Assembly: GCF_029945965.1 (NCBI RefSeq)
Contig: NZ_JAQSDO010000020.1
Location: forward strand, 435,446 to 499,445
Length of the DNA: 64,000 nucleotides
DNA from: Thermomonas sp.
GTDB taxonomy: Bacteria > Pseudomonadota > Gammaproteobacteria > Xanthomonadales > Xanthomonadaceae
Direction of reading: 5' to 3'
Shown here piece after piece: positions 34,123 to 41,952 of the stretch. The translations under genes were made by a program, and so were the position numbers. The notes beneath the pieces are model-generated. The model did no database searches, was not told the DNA's origin, and worked only from the letters and a program-made list of their open reading frames with translations. How positions within the stretch are numbered: the first letter of the stretch is position 1; the number at the start of each line of letters is the position of its first letter.

Positions 34123-35025
34123 TTAGGCGACCAGACCCGCTGCCTCGGCCAAGCGTTTGCGGGTAAGTGGGCCGAAACCCATCCAGTCCGCCAGCGATTG
34201 CAGCTCGGCGTCGTCGCCGGTGGTGCGGGCGAAATCGGAAACAGGCAGTGGCGCATCCAGTGCCACCGTTGTCAGTTGTCGCCACAGCAGCGCGTGCTCG
34301 CGTTGCTCGCGCAGGCGCACTGCCATGCCGGCGGCGCCGCGCAGGCGCAGGAACGGGACCTCGTCGATGCGCTCAAGTAACGCGTCCAGTGTGCCGAAAT
34401 GGGCCAGCAGGATTGCAGCAGACTTGGCGCCGATGCCGGTGATGCCGGGGATGTTGTCGACCGCATCGCCGGTCAATGCAAGGTAATCGGCGATCTGGTG
34501 CGCATGTACGCCATATCGTGCCTTGACCCCATCCGCACCCCAGCGCAGGCCACGGGCGTAGTCCCATTGCTGATCCTGGCCGGCCAGCAATTGCGAAAGG
34601 TCCTTGTCCGCGGAAACAATGACGCTGCGGAAACCCGCCGCGCGGGCGACATGCGCCGCAGTGCCGATCAGATCATCGGCCTCGTAGTCCTGGTGGGCCA
34701 GGGTGATCATGCCCAGGGCTTGGCACAGCGCCTTGCACCAGGCGAACTGACGGCGCAATTCCGGCGGCGCTGGGTCGCGATTGGCCTTGTACGCCGGGTA
34801 CAGCACATTGCGGAAGCAGGAATCCAGCGCCTCGTCGAAGGCGATTGCGATGTGCTGCGGGCGTTCGCGTTCGAGCAAATCCAGCAGGAAGCGGGCGAAG
34901 CCATGCACGGCATTGGTCGGCCAGCCATCGGCGTCGTGGAATTCGTCCGGCATCGAATGCCAGGCGCGGAACACGTACATCGAGGCATCGACCAGATAGA
35001 GTGTTTCAAGAGTTGGGGTCGGCAT
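34123..35025 (-). CDS. 5'-3' exonuclease (Xni/DNA polymerase I N-terminal domain-like)
   Basis: 300-residue flap-nuclease-family protein, as a stand-alone version of the 5' nuclease domain of DNA polymerase I. The acidic metal ligands are visible: LYLVDASMYVFRAW, IAFDEALDSCFRN, YEADDLIGTAAHVA, VSADKDLSQLL and TGDAVDNIPG; the H3TH DNA-binding motif is GITGIGAKSAAILLAHFGTLDALL. It is somewhat longer than E. coli Xni (about 250). The ATG at 35025 begins the family core; the frame stays open further upstream but that stretch runs antisense to the nitroreductase and is not protein-like. Confidence 0.9.
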   Translation of the reverse strand: MPTPTLETLYLVDASMYVFRAWHSMPDEFHDADGWPTNAVHGFARFLLDLLERERPQHIAIAFDEALDSCFRNVLYPAYKANRDPAPPELRRQFAWCKALCQALGMITLAHQDYEADDLIGTAAHVARAAGFRSVIVSADKDLSQLLAGQDQQWDYARGLRWGADGVKARYGVHAHQIADYLALTGDAVDNIPGITGIGAKSAAILLAHFGTLDALLERIDEVPFLRLRGAAGMAVRLREQREHALLWRQLTTVALDAPLPVSDFARTTGDDAELQSLADWMGFGPLTRKRLAEAAGLVA

Positions 35026-35048
35026 CGCGCTGGTGTTCTCGCTGACGC

Positions 35049-35621
35049 TCACGCAGGTTGCCAATCGCTGAGCAGCGCCGCGACATCCGGTCGCTCGCGT
35101 TCCGGCGCCTCGACCTGCGGCGTGCCGATGGCAATGGTGCCAGCCAGCTGCTCGTCTTCGTCCAGCCCGAGCACGCCTTCGAGGAATACTCGGTCGTACG
35201 CTGGCCAGCCGGTTAGCCATTGCGCACCAAAACCCTCGGCCTGCGCGGCCTGCAGCAGCAACAAACATGTGCAGGATGCGGTGGACGCACGCTCGCTGGC
35301 GGGAATGTTCTCGTCGAAGCCGAGTTTCGCCACGACGGCAATTGTCAGCGGCGGCAGGGTGAAACGGGTGCGCAGCTTGGTGATGACGGCATCGCCCGCA
35401 TCCGGCTCGCGCTCGCGAAGCCGTGCTTCCGCGGCGTCGGCCAGCGCAGTGCGTGCATCGCCGCTGATGCGCAGGAACCGGAATGGCACCCGCTTGCCGT
35501 GGTCGGGCACGCGCACCGCAGTTTCCAGCATCCGTTGCTGGCTCGCGGCATCCGGGCCGGGTGCGGTCAATTGCCGGGTCGGCACCGAACGGCGGGTATC
35601 CAGGGCGTCGAGGCTGAGCAT
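35049..35621 (-). CDS. Nitroreductase family flavoprotein, YdjA-like
   Basis: 190-residue FMN-dependent oxidoreductase. The N-terminal LDALDTRRSVPTRQL with the FMN-contacting Arg pair, RVPDHGKRVPFRFLRISG, and the C-terminal GTIAIGTPQ resemble the small nitroreductases of the YdjA group. The start at 35621 is preferred because an AGAGG site lies about seven bases before it; in-frame ATGs at 35642 and 35660 lack one. Physiological substrate unknown. It lies 23 bases upstream of the exonuclease gene on the same strand. Confidence 0.87.
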   Translation of the reverse strand: MLSLDALDTRRSVPTRQLTAPGPDAASQQRMLETAVRVPDHGKRVPFRFLRISGDARTALADAAEARLREREPDAGDAVITKLRTRFTLPPLTIAVVAKLGFDENIPASERASTASCTCLLLLQAAQAEGFGAQWLTGWPAYDRVFLEGVLGLDEDEQLAGTIAIGTPQVEAPERERPDVAALLSDWQPA

Positions 35622-35729
35622 TGCGATCCTCTGGGTAGTCATCGGGTTGGGACTCTCCATGGTAACGGCTGCGTCGCAAGCCCCGGCTTTGGGTAGGATG
35701 CATGCAGCAGACTAGGGCGGGAGCAGGCG

Positions 35730-36821
35730 ATGGCGGTGAATATTGGCGTGGCACGCGAGAGCGCAGCGGGCGAACGGCGGGTCGCATTGACCCCGGAAAC
35801 CTGCAAGAAGCTCGTGGCCGCAGGCGCAACGGTGCGGATCGAGGCCGGTATTGGTGATGGTGCGTATTTCTCCGACCAGGCCTATGTCGATGCCGGGGCG
35901 CATGTCACCGCGCATCCGCGCGACGACGCCGACATCGTGCTGTGCGTGCAGCCGCCGTCCGCGGACGCCATTGGTTCGCTGAAGCAGGGTTCGGTGCTGG
36001 TCGGCAGTTTGCAGCCGCAGGCCGATGCCGCGCGCGCCGAGGCGTTGCAGGCACGCGGGATCATCGCGTTCCCATTGGAGAAGCTGCCGCGCACCACCCG
36101 TGCGCAGGCGATGGACGTGCTCAGTTCACAGGCTGGCATGGCTGGCTACAAGGCGGTGCTGATCGCCGCGCAACTGGCGCCGCGCTTCTTTCCGATGCTG
36201 ACCACCGCGGCCGGCACGATTCGGCCGTCCAAGGTGCTGATCGTCGGCGCCGGCGTGGCGGGGTTGCAGGCGGTTGCCACCGCCAAGCGCCTGGGCGCGC
36301 AGGTCGAAGGCTTCGACGTGCGTCCGGAAACCCGCGAGCAGATCGAATCGCTCGGCGGCCGCTTCCTGGACCTCGGCGTCAGCGCGGCGGGCGAAGGCGG
36401 TTATGCGCGCGCACTTACCGACGAAGAGCGCGCCGAGCAGCAGCGCCGGCTCGCGGAGCACCTCAAAAATATCGATGTCATCGTGTGCACCGCTGCCGTT
36501 CCGGGCCGGCCGGCGCCGAAGATCATCAGTGCAGCCATGGTGGCCGGCATGAAGCCGGGCAGCGTGATCGTGGACCTGGCCGCCGAGACCGGCGGCAACT
36601 GCGAAGCGACCCAACCCGGCGAGACCATCGATGTCAATGGCGTCGTGGTGTCCGGGCCGCTCAACCTGGCCTCGATGGGCGCGCAGCATGCCAGCGAGAT
36701 GTACGCGCGCAATGTCTACAACTTCGTCAGCCTGCTGCTGAAAGACGGTGCGCTGGTGTTCGATTGGGACGACGAGTTGCTGGCGAAAACCGTGTGGCCG
36801 GAACGCGCGCCGGCCGCCTGA
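35730..36821 (+). CDS. pntAA: NAD(P) transhydrogenase alpha subunit, part 1 (NAD-binding domain I)
   Basis: 363-residue soluble domain I of proton-translocating transhydrogenase, binding NAD(H). It has the alanine dehydrogenase/PntA fold: N-terminal VARESAAGERRVALTPE, the nucleotide-binding VLIVGAGVAGLQAVATAKRLGAQVEGFD, and the mobile-loop and Arg-Gln-Asp region EGGYARALTDEE. The membrane part of alpha (pntAB) and the beta subunit (pntB) are encoded 1.8 kb downstream; four opposite-strand genes lie between, an unusual split of the operon. Confidence 0.95.
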   Translation: MAVNIGVARESAAGERRVALTPETCKKLVAAGATVRIEAGIGDGAYFSDQAYVDAGAHVTAHPRDDADIVLCVQPPSADAIGSLKQGSVLVGSLQPQADAARAEALQARGIIAFPLEKLPRTTRAQAMDVLSSQAGMAGYKAVLIAAQLAPRFFPMLTTAAGTIRPSKVLIVGAGVAGLQAVATAKRLGAQVEGFDVRPETREQIESLGGRFLDLGVSAAGEGGYARALTDEERAEQQRRLAEHLKNIDVIVCTAAVPGRPAPKIISAAMVAGMKPGSVIVDLAAETGGNCEATQPGETIDVNGVVVSGPLNLASMGAQHASEMYARNVYNFVSLLLKDGALVFDWDDELLAKTVWPERAPAA

Positions 36822-36836
36822 GTCACATGTAGCGGA

Positions 36837-37283
36837 TCAATCCCGATCCGGTCCACGGCGGCGCTGCGGCGCCGGATGTGCGTCGACCCAATCGTTGCGT
36901 TGCTGCGGCGTCATCGCATGCCATTTCGCGAGGAACGTCTCGCGCTCGTCTTTATCCATCTTGCGCATGGCATGGAACAGCGCCTGCGCATGTTGGCGCT
37001 GCTCGGGCGACATTTTTTCCCAGCGCTGCATGCCGTGGTGTGCGCGTTGACGCGCATCGGCAGGCATCGCCTTCCAGCGCTCGGCACGCTCGTACAGGCG
37101 GGTGCGTTCGTCCGGGCTGCTGTTCCAGCGATCGCGCAGCGGCGCAATGAGTTCATCGCGTTGAGCGTTGCTCAGCTGATCCCATTCCGGCAAGGGCGTC
37201 GTGTTGGCAGGCTTGTCCTGGGCCATGGCGAATGGGGGTGCAAGCAACAGCACGAGGGTGAGCAGAAGGCGGTGATGTTGCAT
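36837..37283 (-). CDS. DUF3106 periplasmic protein
   Basis: 148-residue secreted protein with a signal peptide (about 1-21) and then helices built on a repeating pattern W.xLs..qRdel..pl..rW (LPEWDQLSNAQRDELIAPL, RWKAMPADARQRA, RWEKMSPEQRQHA, KWHAMTPQQRNDW). This is the DUF3106 pattern; the helical LSxxQR-like repeats recall the Spy/CpxP type of periplasmic chaperone or metal sensor, though no homology is claimed. The gene starts three bases after the membrane protein gene and follows the sigma factor, so it is likely the effector or sensor of that module. Confidence 0.85.
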   Translation of the reverse strand: MQHHRLLLTLVLLLAPPFAMAQDKPANTTPLPEWDQLSNAQRDELIAPLRDRWNSSPDERTRLYERAERWKAMPADARQRAHHGMQRWEKMSPEQRQHAQALFHAMRKMDKDERETFLAKWHAMTPQQRNDWVDAHPAPQRRRGPDRD

Positions 37284-37286
37284 GGG

Positions 37287-37649
37287 TTACTCCATGGCCA
37301 CTTGCATGGCATCGGACGATGCCAGCCAAGCGTAGAAATCGGGGTCCTGGTCCAGCATGGTGCTGTCGGTGCTGGACGGGGTTGCAGTCACATTCGCGGT
37401 CGCCACTACCGGCATCGGGCCTGGTGATGGCGGGTTGCGGAACTGCACGCCGATCGCCAGCGCGCACAACGCGGCGAAGCCGGCAGCCGCAAAACCCAAT
37501 CGATGGCTGCGCTGTGGCGTGCTGCCACGCAGTGCCGAATGCCGGCGTTGCGCAAGCTGTGCCAGGACGCGTGGCGAAACCTGCTGCAGTGACGCGCGGT
37601 GGTGGCCGCGCAGGGCATCGTCGAAGCGGGTCGTCTCATCATTGATCAT
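37287..37649 (-). CDS. Single-pass membrane protein, putative anti-sigma factor
   Basis: 120-residue protein: a cytoplasmic N-terminal part (about 1-50; DETTRFDDALRGHHRASLQQVSPRVLAQL), one membrane helix (LGFAAAGFAALCALAIGVQF, about 53-72) and a Pro/Ser/Thr-rich then acidic periplasmic tail ending LDQDPDFYAWLASSDA. The size, topology and position (ATGA overlap with the sigma gene) are those of an anti-sigma factor, although no canonical ZAS motif is present. It resembles small DUF3619-type proteins; that family call is tentative. Confidence 0.75.
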   Translation of the reverse strand: MINDETTRFDDALRGHHRASLQQVSPRVLAQLAQRRHSALRGSTPQRSHRLGFAAAGFAALCALAIGVQFRNPPSPGPMPVVATANVTATPSSTDSTMLDQDPDFYAWLASSDAMQVAME

Positions 37650-38203
37650 CGAAATTCCTCCAGCTGTTGCTGCAATGCCGCGCGTGCGCGCGACAAATGC
37701 GTTTTTACCGAGCCTTCGCTGCAGCCCATGACGCGGGCGGTGTCGGCCACGTCGAGTTCTTCCAGCACGCGCAGGGTGAATGCTTCGCGCTGGCGCCTTG
37801 GCAGGGTGCCCAGTGCCGCGCTGATCCGGGTCCACGCCGCATGGCTGTCATGGTTGCGCGAGGGATCCGGGAGATTGTCATCGGCCCAGTCAATCGTGCT
37901 GCCGTCCTCGCGATCGTTGGCAGGCGCCAGCCAGCGTAGCCGGAACATGCCGCGCCTTTGCATATCGACGATGCGGTTGCGCAGGATGCTCCAGAACAAG
38001 GGCGTCCATTCGCCAGCCGGTCGTTGCCGATAGCCCAGCATCTTGATCATCGTGTCCTGCACCGCGTCGAGCGCGTCATCGCGGTTGCGCAGGCTGATTT
38101 CGGCGAACCGGAAGGCACGGGTGTCGATGCCGGCCAGGAATGCTTCCAGCGTAGCCGCCGGGGCATGGTCGATGGTGTCGTCCTGGCTGGCATCGGAGCT
38201 CAC
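37646..38203 (-). CDS. ECF-type RNA polymerase sigma factor
   Basis: 185-residue sigma-70 family factor with only regions 2 and 4. Region 2 is about residues 20-90 (FAEISLRNRDDALDAVQDTMIKML through LFWSILRNRIVDMQRR), region 4 about 125-182 (LPRRQREAFTLRVLEELDVADTARVMGCSEGSVKTHLSRAR). It would direct transcription of an extracytoplasmic stress regulon when released by the adjacent putative anti-sigma protein. The module of sigma, membrane protein and DUF3106 protein lies on the minus strand inside the pnt locus. Confidence 0.92.
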   Translation of the reverse strand: MSSDASQDDTIDHAPAATLEAFLAGIDTRAFRFAEISLRNRDDALDAVQDTMIKMLGYRQRPAGEWTPLFWSILRNRIVDMQRRGMFRLRWLAPANDREDGSTIDWADDNLPDPSRNHDSHAAWTRISAALGTLPRRQREAFTLRVLEELDVADTARVMGCSEGSVKTHLSRARAALQQQLEEFR

Positions 38204-38239
38204 GCTTGCAGCTTAATCGTCAATGGCCAATGCGAGCGC

Positions 38240-38512
38240 TCAATGGCGACGGTCCCAGCGACGGTCATAGCGTTCGCCCGCGCGATCCAGGTGCCTGTCG
38301 ATGCGATCACCCTTGCGGTCCAGCTGCACCGCGCGGGCATAGTGGCCATGTGCGGCGGCTACCGCGGCGCGGTGGTCGTAACGGGCTTCAATCACGTCGC
38401 CACGATGGTCCAGGCGGCGTTCGACGCGGTCACCATGATCGGCAGCCAGCGCGCTTCCGGCACCGGCCAGCCCTGCCAGCAGCAGGGACATGGTCATGAA
38501 AGTCTTCATCAT
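38240..38512 (-). CDS. Small secreted Arg/Asp/His-rich protein
   Basis: 90-residue protein with a signal peptide (about 1-26, ending GSALAAD) and a mature chain made of charged, helical, repeat-like units: GDRVERRLDHRGDVIEARYD, then LDRKGDRIDRHLDRAGERYDRRW. About one residue in four is Arg and there are eight or more His. I do not recognise a named family. The regular R..LD..G spacing suggests a helix with charged stripes, possibly binding metal or a polyanion. It starts next to the pntAB promoter region, 36 bases upstream of the sigma gene, and may be the first gene of the sigma operon. Confidence 0.75.
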   Translation of the reverse strand: MMKTFMTMSLLLAGLAGAGSALAADHGDRVERRLDHRGDVIEARYDHRAAVAAAHGHYARAVQLDRKGDRIDRHLDRAGERYDRRWDRRH

Positions 38513-38663
38513 TGGTTGTCCTCGAATTTTGCAAAGAGTGGAAGGGAGCAGGCCTGCAGGAAGGAGAACGCACGCCGCCGACAATGGTTGACGCGTCACG
38601 CGCCGGCCTGCGACATGGTTATGATGCGGACGGGCTGTAAACAGGCAAAAGGGGAGAGACACC

Positions 38664-38978
38664 GTGGGCGATGGCTTCGTGGCGCTGTACATCTTCATGC
38701 TGGCGGCGATCGCCGGGCACGTGATCATTTCGCGGGTGCCGGTGATCCTGCATACGCCGCTGATGTCAGGCAGCAACTTCATCCACGGCATCGTCCTGAT
38801 CGGCGCGATGGTGGTGCTGGGCCATGCCGACACCCCACTGGAACAGGCGCTGGGCTTCATCGCGGTGCTGCTGGGTGCGGGCAACGCCGCCGGCGGTTAC
38901 GTGGTCACCGAACGCATGCTGGACATGTTCAAGTCGAGTAAGCCATCGCCTAAAAAGCAGTCGGAGGCCAAGTCGTGA
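38664..38978 (+). CDS. pntAB: NAD(P) transhydrogenase alpha subunit, part 2 (membrane)
   Basis: 104-residue membrane domain with three helices (about 5-25, 38-57, 62-84), matching the C-terminal membrane part of E. coli PntA. The GTG at 38664 follows a strong GGGGAGAG ribosome-binding site. Its stop overlaps the pntB start by four bases. It pairs with PntB to form the proton channel and with PntAA to bind NAD; the PntAA gene is separated by the sigma module. Confidence 0.93.
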   Translation: MGDGFVALYIFMLAAIAGHVIISRVPVILHTPLMSGSNFIHGIVLIGAMVVLGHADTPLEQALGFIAVLLGAGNAAGGYVVTERMLDMFKSSKPSPKKQSEAKS

Positions 38979-40435
38979 GCGTGCTGACCCTGGTCCAACT
39001 GAGCTATTTCATCGCCGCGACCCTGTTCCTGCTTGGCTTGCAGCGGATGAGCGCGCCCAGGACCGCGCGCAGCGGCATCCAGTGGGCGGGCGTAGGCATG
39101 CTGATCGCCACCATTGCGACATTCTTCCTGCCCGGCCTGCACAACATCGCGCTTATGGTCGCTGCCATCGTGATTGGCGTCGGCCTGAACTGGCTCTGGG
39201 GCAAGAAGGTCGCGATCACCGATATGCCGCAAATGGTGGCGCTGTTCAACGGCATGGGTGGCGGGTCGGCAGCGGCCATCGGTGCTGTCGAACTGTTCGG
39301 GTTTGCGCTTGCCGCACATGCCGAGTTCTCCGTTTCATTGGCAACGGGTTCTGGCTTCGGCCTGGCCACGACACAGAGTTACCAACAGTTGCCGCCCACG
39401 CTACCTGTCTTGCTGGCGGCAGTTGGCGCACTGATCGGGTCGATATCGTTTTCAGGCTCGCTGATTGCTTACGCCAAGCTGCAGGGCTTGATGGACAAGC
39501 GCTTCGTGTTTCCCGGGCAGTCGGCGTTCAACGCACTCGTGCTGGTAGCGGCGCTGGTTTGCCTGTACCTGTTGGCAACCGGCGCAATGGCGCCTTGGGT
39601 GATCGTTGCGTTCTTCGGCCTTGCGCTTGCCTATGGCGTGCTGATGACACTGCCGATCGGTGGTGCCGACATGCCGGTGGTGATCTCGCTGTACAACGCG
39701 TTTACCGGCCTGGCAGTGGCGCTCGAAGGCTATGTGCTGGGTAATGAGGCGCTGATCATCGCAGGCATGATGGTCGGTGCGGCCGGCATATTGCTGACGC
39801 GGCTGATGGCCAAGGCCATGAATCGATCAATCAGCAATGTGCTGTTTTCCAACTTCGGTGGCAGCAGCGGGGAAATGCAGGAGATCGGCGGCTCGATGAA
39901 GCCGATCGAGGCCGCCGATGTTGCTGCGATGATGGCCTACGCCGAGCGCGTGGTCATCGTCCCCGGCTACGGCATGGCCGTAGCGCAGGCGCAACACAAG
40001 ATCTGGGAGCTGAGCCAGCGCCTGATGGAACGCGGGGTCAAGGTGAAGTTCGCGATCCACCCGGTCGCCGGACGCATGCCCGGGCACATGAACGTGTTGT
40101 TGGCCGAAGCCGGTGTGCCGTACGACCTGATCGCCGACATGGACGACATCAATCCCGAGTTCGCCAATACCGATGTGTCGCTGGTGATCGGTGCCAATGA
40201 CGTGGTCAATCCGGTCGCCAAGACCGATCCCGCATCGCCGATCTATGGCATGCCGATCCTGGACGTGATCAATTCCAGGAATACGGTCGTCATCAAGCGC
40301 GGCAAGGGCACGGGGTTTGCCGGCATCGAGAACGCCCTGTTCTACGCCGACAACACCCGCATGCTGTATGGCGATGGCAGCGAAATGGCCAGTGCACTGG
40401 TCAGCGAACTGAAAGCGCTCGACGGCGGGCATTGA
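38975..40435 (+). CDS. pntB: NAD(P) transhydrogenase beta subunit
   Basis: 486-residue membrane subunit: about nine helices (1-275) form the proton channel, and the C-terminal NADP-binding domain III (about 300-486) starts VVIVPGYGMAVAQAQHKIWELSQ and contains VKFAIHPVAGRMPGHMNVLLAEAGVPYD, DVSLVIGANDVVNP and VVIKRGKGTGFAG. The holoenzyme uses the proton gradient to make NADPH from NADH, supplying, among others, biosynthetic and reductive defence enzymes. Confidence 0.97.
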   Translation: MSVLTLVQLSYFIAATLFLLGLQRMSAPRTARSGIQWAGVGMLIATIATFFLPGLHNIALMVAAIVIGVGLNWLWGKKVAITDMPQMVALFNGMGGGSAAAIGAVELFGFALAAHAEFSVSLATGSGFGLATTQSYQQLPPTLPVLLAAVGALIGSISFSGSLIAYAKLQGLMDKRFVFPGQSAFNALVLVAALVCLYLLATGAMAPWVIVAFFGLALAYGVLMTLPIGGADMPVVISLYNAFTGLAVALEGYVLGNEALIIAGMMVGAAGILLTRLMAKAMNRSISNVLFSNFGGSSGEMQEIGGSMKPIEAADVAAMMAYAERVVIVPGYGMAVAQAQHKIWELSQRLMERGVKVKFAIHPVAGRMPGHMNVLLAEAGVPYDLIADMDDINPEFANTDVSLVIGANDVVNPVAKTDPASPIYGMPILDVINSRNTVVIKRGKGTGFAGIENALFYADNTRMLYGDGSEMASALVSELKALDGGH

Positions 40436-40465
40436 AGCCGCCGGCAGTCCGCAGGTAAAAGAGGC

Positions 40466-40876
40466 TCAGCGGCGGGCGAACACGCCCGCCAACGCCAGCC
40501 CGAGCGCATACCAGACCAGATCCGCGCGCGTGTTGGCGAGCTGGATCAGCTGCCAGGCGTAGTCCGAGCCGAGTCGGAGCGCGGATTCCCATGGCAGCAG
40601 GCCCATGCTGCGGCCGATCTCGGTCGCTGCGATGCCCCAGTTCGCCAGCCCTATCACCACCAGGGTTGTTGCCATGGCCAGGCCAATGCGTGTCCAGCCC
40701 GGTTGGATGCGGCCCAGCTGCAGCATCCAGGCCACATCCAGCGCCGCCAAGGGTGCCAACCAGCTGGCCTGCGACTGCAGCATCCTGGCCAGCAGGACCC
40801 AGGCCGCAGCGAAGCCGAGGCAACCCAGGACCGGTAGCAGCACGCGCAGGAGCGAAGGTCGATTGGCTGCAGTCAT
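40466..40876 (-). CDS. Small four-helix membrane protein of unknown function
   Basis: 136 residues with four hydrophobic segments (about 10-28, 38-52, 60-80, 115-133) and few charged residues. No motif I can name. The segment RIQPGWTRIGLAMATTLVVIGLANWGIAATE gives it a typical inner-membrane look. It is convergent with pntB (30-base gap) and divergent from sufT. Confidence 0.65.
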   Translation of the reverse strand: MTAANRPSLLRVLLPVLGCLGFAAAWVLLARMLQSQASWLAPLAALDVAWMLQLGRIQPGWTRIGLAMATTLVVIGLANWGIAATEIGRSMGLLPWESALRLGSDYAWQLIQLANTRADLVWYALGLALAGVFARR

Positions 40877-40947
40877 GATGGATCCGGGTGCGGTTGCGCA
40901 TCATAACCGACTAGAATGGTACGGATTGAGCAGTCACGTGAGCAGGC

Positions 40948-41499
40948 ATGTATTCCCGCAGTAGTGAACCCGTCCGTTTCGAGCGCGATTGCGCGGCCGT
41001 ACTGGTCCCGCAAGGCGACGCAGTGACACTTCCAGCCGGTACGATCGGCTATATCACCCAGTCGCTAGGTGGCAGCTGGACAGTCTTTGTCGAAGGCAAT
41101 CTGATGCGCATCGCTGGCGAAGACGCGGATGCGATCGGCAAGGAACAGCCGGAACCGATCGAATTGCCGGATGGGGCGAGCGACGATGACGTCGAGGCCT
41201 TGGTCTGGCGCCAGTTGCGCACCTGCTTTGATCCGGAGATCCCGGTCAATATCGTCGAACTTGGCCTGGTGTATTCGGCCCAGGTCGCGACCAGTGAAGA
41301 TGGCCAGCGCAAGGTCGACATCACCATGACCCTGACCGCGCCCGGCTGTGGCATGGGCGACATCCTGGTCGAGGATGTGCGCAGCAAGATCGAGTTGATT
41401 CCCACCGTGGCCGAAGCCGACGTGGAGATGGTGTTCGACCCACCGTGGAACCGCACGATGATGTCCGACGTCGCTCGCCTGGAAACCGGAATGCTCTGA
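40948..41499 (+). CDS. sufT: Putative Fe-S cluster assembly protein SufT
   Basis: 183 residues. The second half is a DUF59/MIP18 domain: TCFDPEIPVNIVELGLVYSAQV and DITMTLTAPGCGMGDILVEDVRSKIELIPTV with the conserved DPE and TxPxC motifs. The N-terminal part (RDCAAVLVPQGDAVTLPAGTIGYITQSLGGSWTVFVEGNLMRI) is the extension typical of SufT, an accessory factor for iron-sulfur cluster maturation. It stands alone here, without other suf genes. The annotated start is the only ATG near a fitting start region; no strong Shine-Dalgarno is seen. Confidence 0.9.
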   Translation: MYSRSSEPVRFERDCAAVLVPQGDAVTLPAGTIGYITQSLGGSWTVFVEGNLMRIAGEDADAIGKEQPEPIELPDGASDDDVEALVWRQLRTCFDPEIPVNIVELGLVYSAQVATSEDGQRKVDITMTLTAPGCGMGDILVEDVRSKIELIPTVAEADVEMVFDPPWNRTMMSDVARLETGML

Positions 41500-41952
41500 A
41501 GCCGGGCGAGGACATGCTCTGGCAGGTTCATTGTGATTTTTATCACGAACCCATGACCTAGGGCATAGACGTGAATTGTCACTTTTTGCCGCTCTCCGAC
41601 GCCGCAAAAATGTGACGCTACGCAGCAAATTGAAGCCATGAGACCCGATCTGGCTTTGGATTGACGCACTGCAATGTCCGTTTGAATGGCGTTATAGAGC
41701 CATTGCTTACGATTTCAGCCGGGGGTCCCCACCCCAGTGATGCGGGCCGGAAAAAATTGCTTGACAGCGTACCCCCGAGCACCCAACTGTCGCCCGTCGC
41801 GTCGGGAATGGTTCAGGTTCCCGGCACGGATCCCGCGTCACCTAGCGAGTCGCCCACTGGCTCGCCGATCTCCCTGCGGGAAGCGTCTGATATGCGTCTT
41901 AAATCCCTGCCGCAATCGCGGCAGATCATTAAATCGCTTTGGGGAATCGCCT
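41500..41952 (+). other. Long leader/regulatory region before the M4 protease
   Basis: 453 bases without a convincing gene. It holds the Clp/CRP-like site (41532-41547); a second palindrome GTGA-N4-TCAC (41571-41582); a long interrupted inverted repeat (GTCACTTTTTGC at 41578-41589 against GCAAAAATGTGAC at 41604-41616); a possible promoter TATCAC-17-CATAGA (41541-41569); and a perfect hairpin CTGCCGC-AATC-GCGGCAG (41907-41924), 28 bases before the GTG start. A 101-codon open frame (TTG at 41661) crosses it but lacks protein-like composition. I do not recognise a riboswitch class. Confidence 0.55.
41532..41547. promoter_or_regulatory. Clp/CRP-type binding site
   Basis: TGTGA-N6-TCACG fits the CRP consensus TGTGA-N6-TCACA with one mismatch. 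In Xanthomonads the CRP homologue Clp, which responds to c-di-GMP, controls extracellular enzymes. The site lies about 410 bases before the protease GTG and close to a possible promoter (centre near -36). Confidence 0.65.

Noticed and set aside
34399..35715. 438-codon plus-strand frame across the exonuclease and nitroreductase genes
   Set aside because: Antisense to two recognisable proteins; GC-rich codon mirror effect.
35026..35829. N-terminal extension of the exonuclease to 568 residues
   Set aside because: The added part runs antisense over the nitroreductase, is Arg/Pro-rich and unlike any nuclease domain; the family core begins at 35025.
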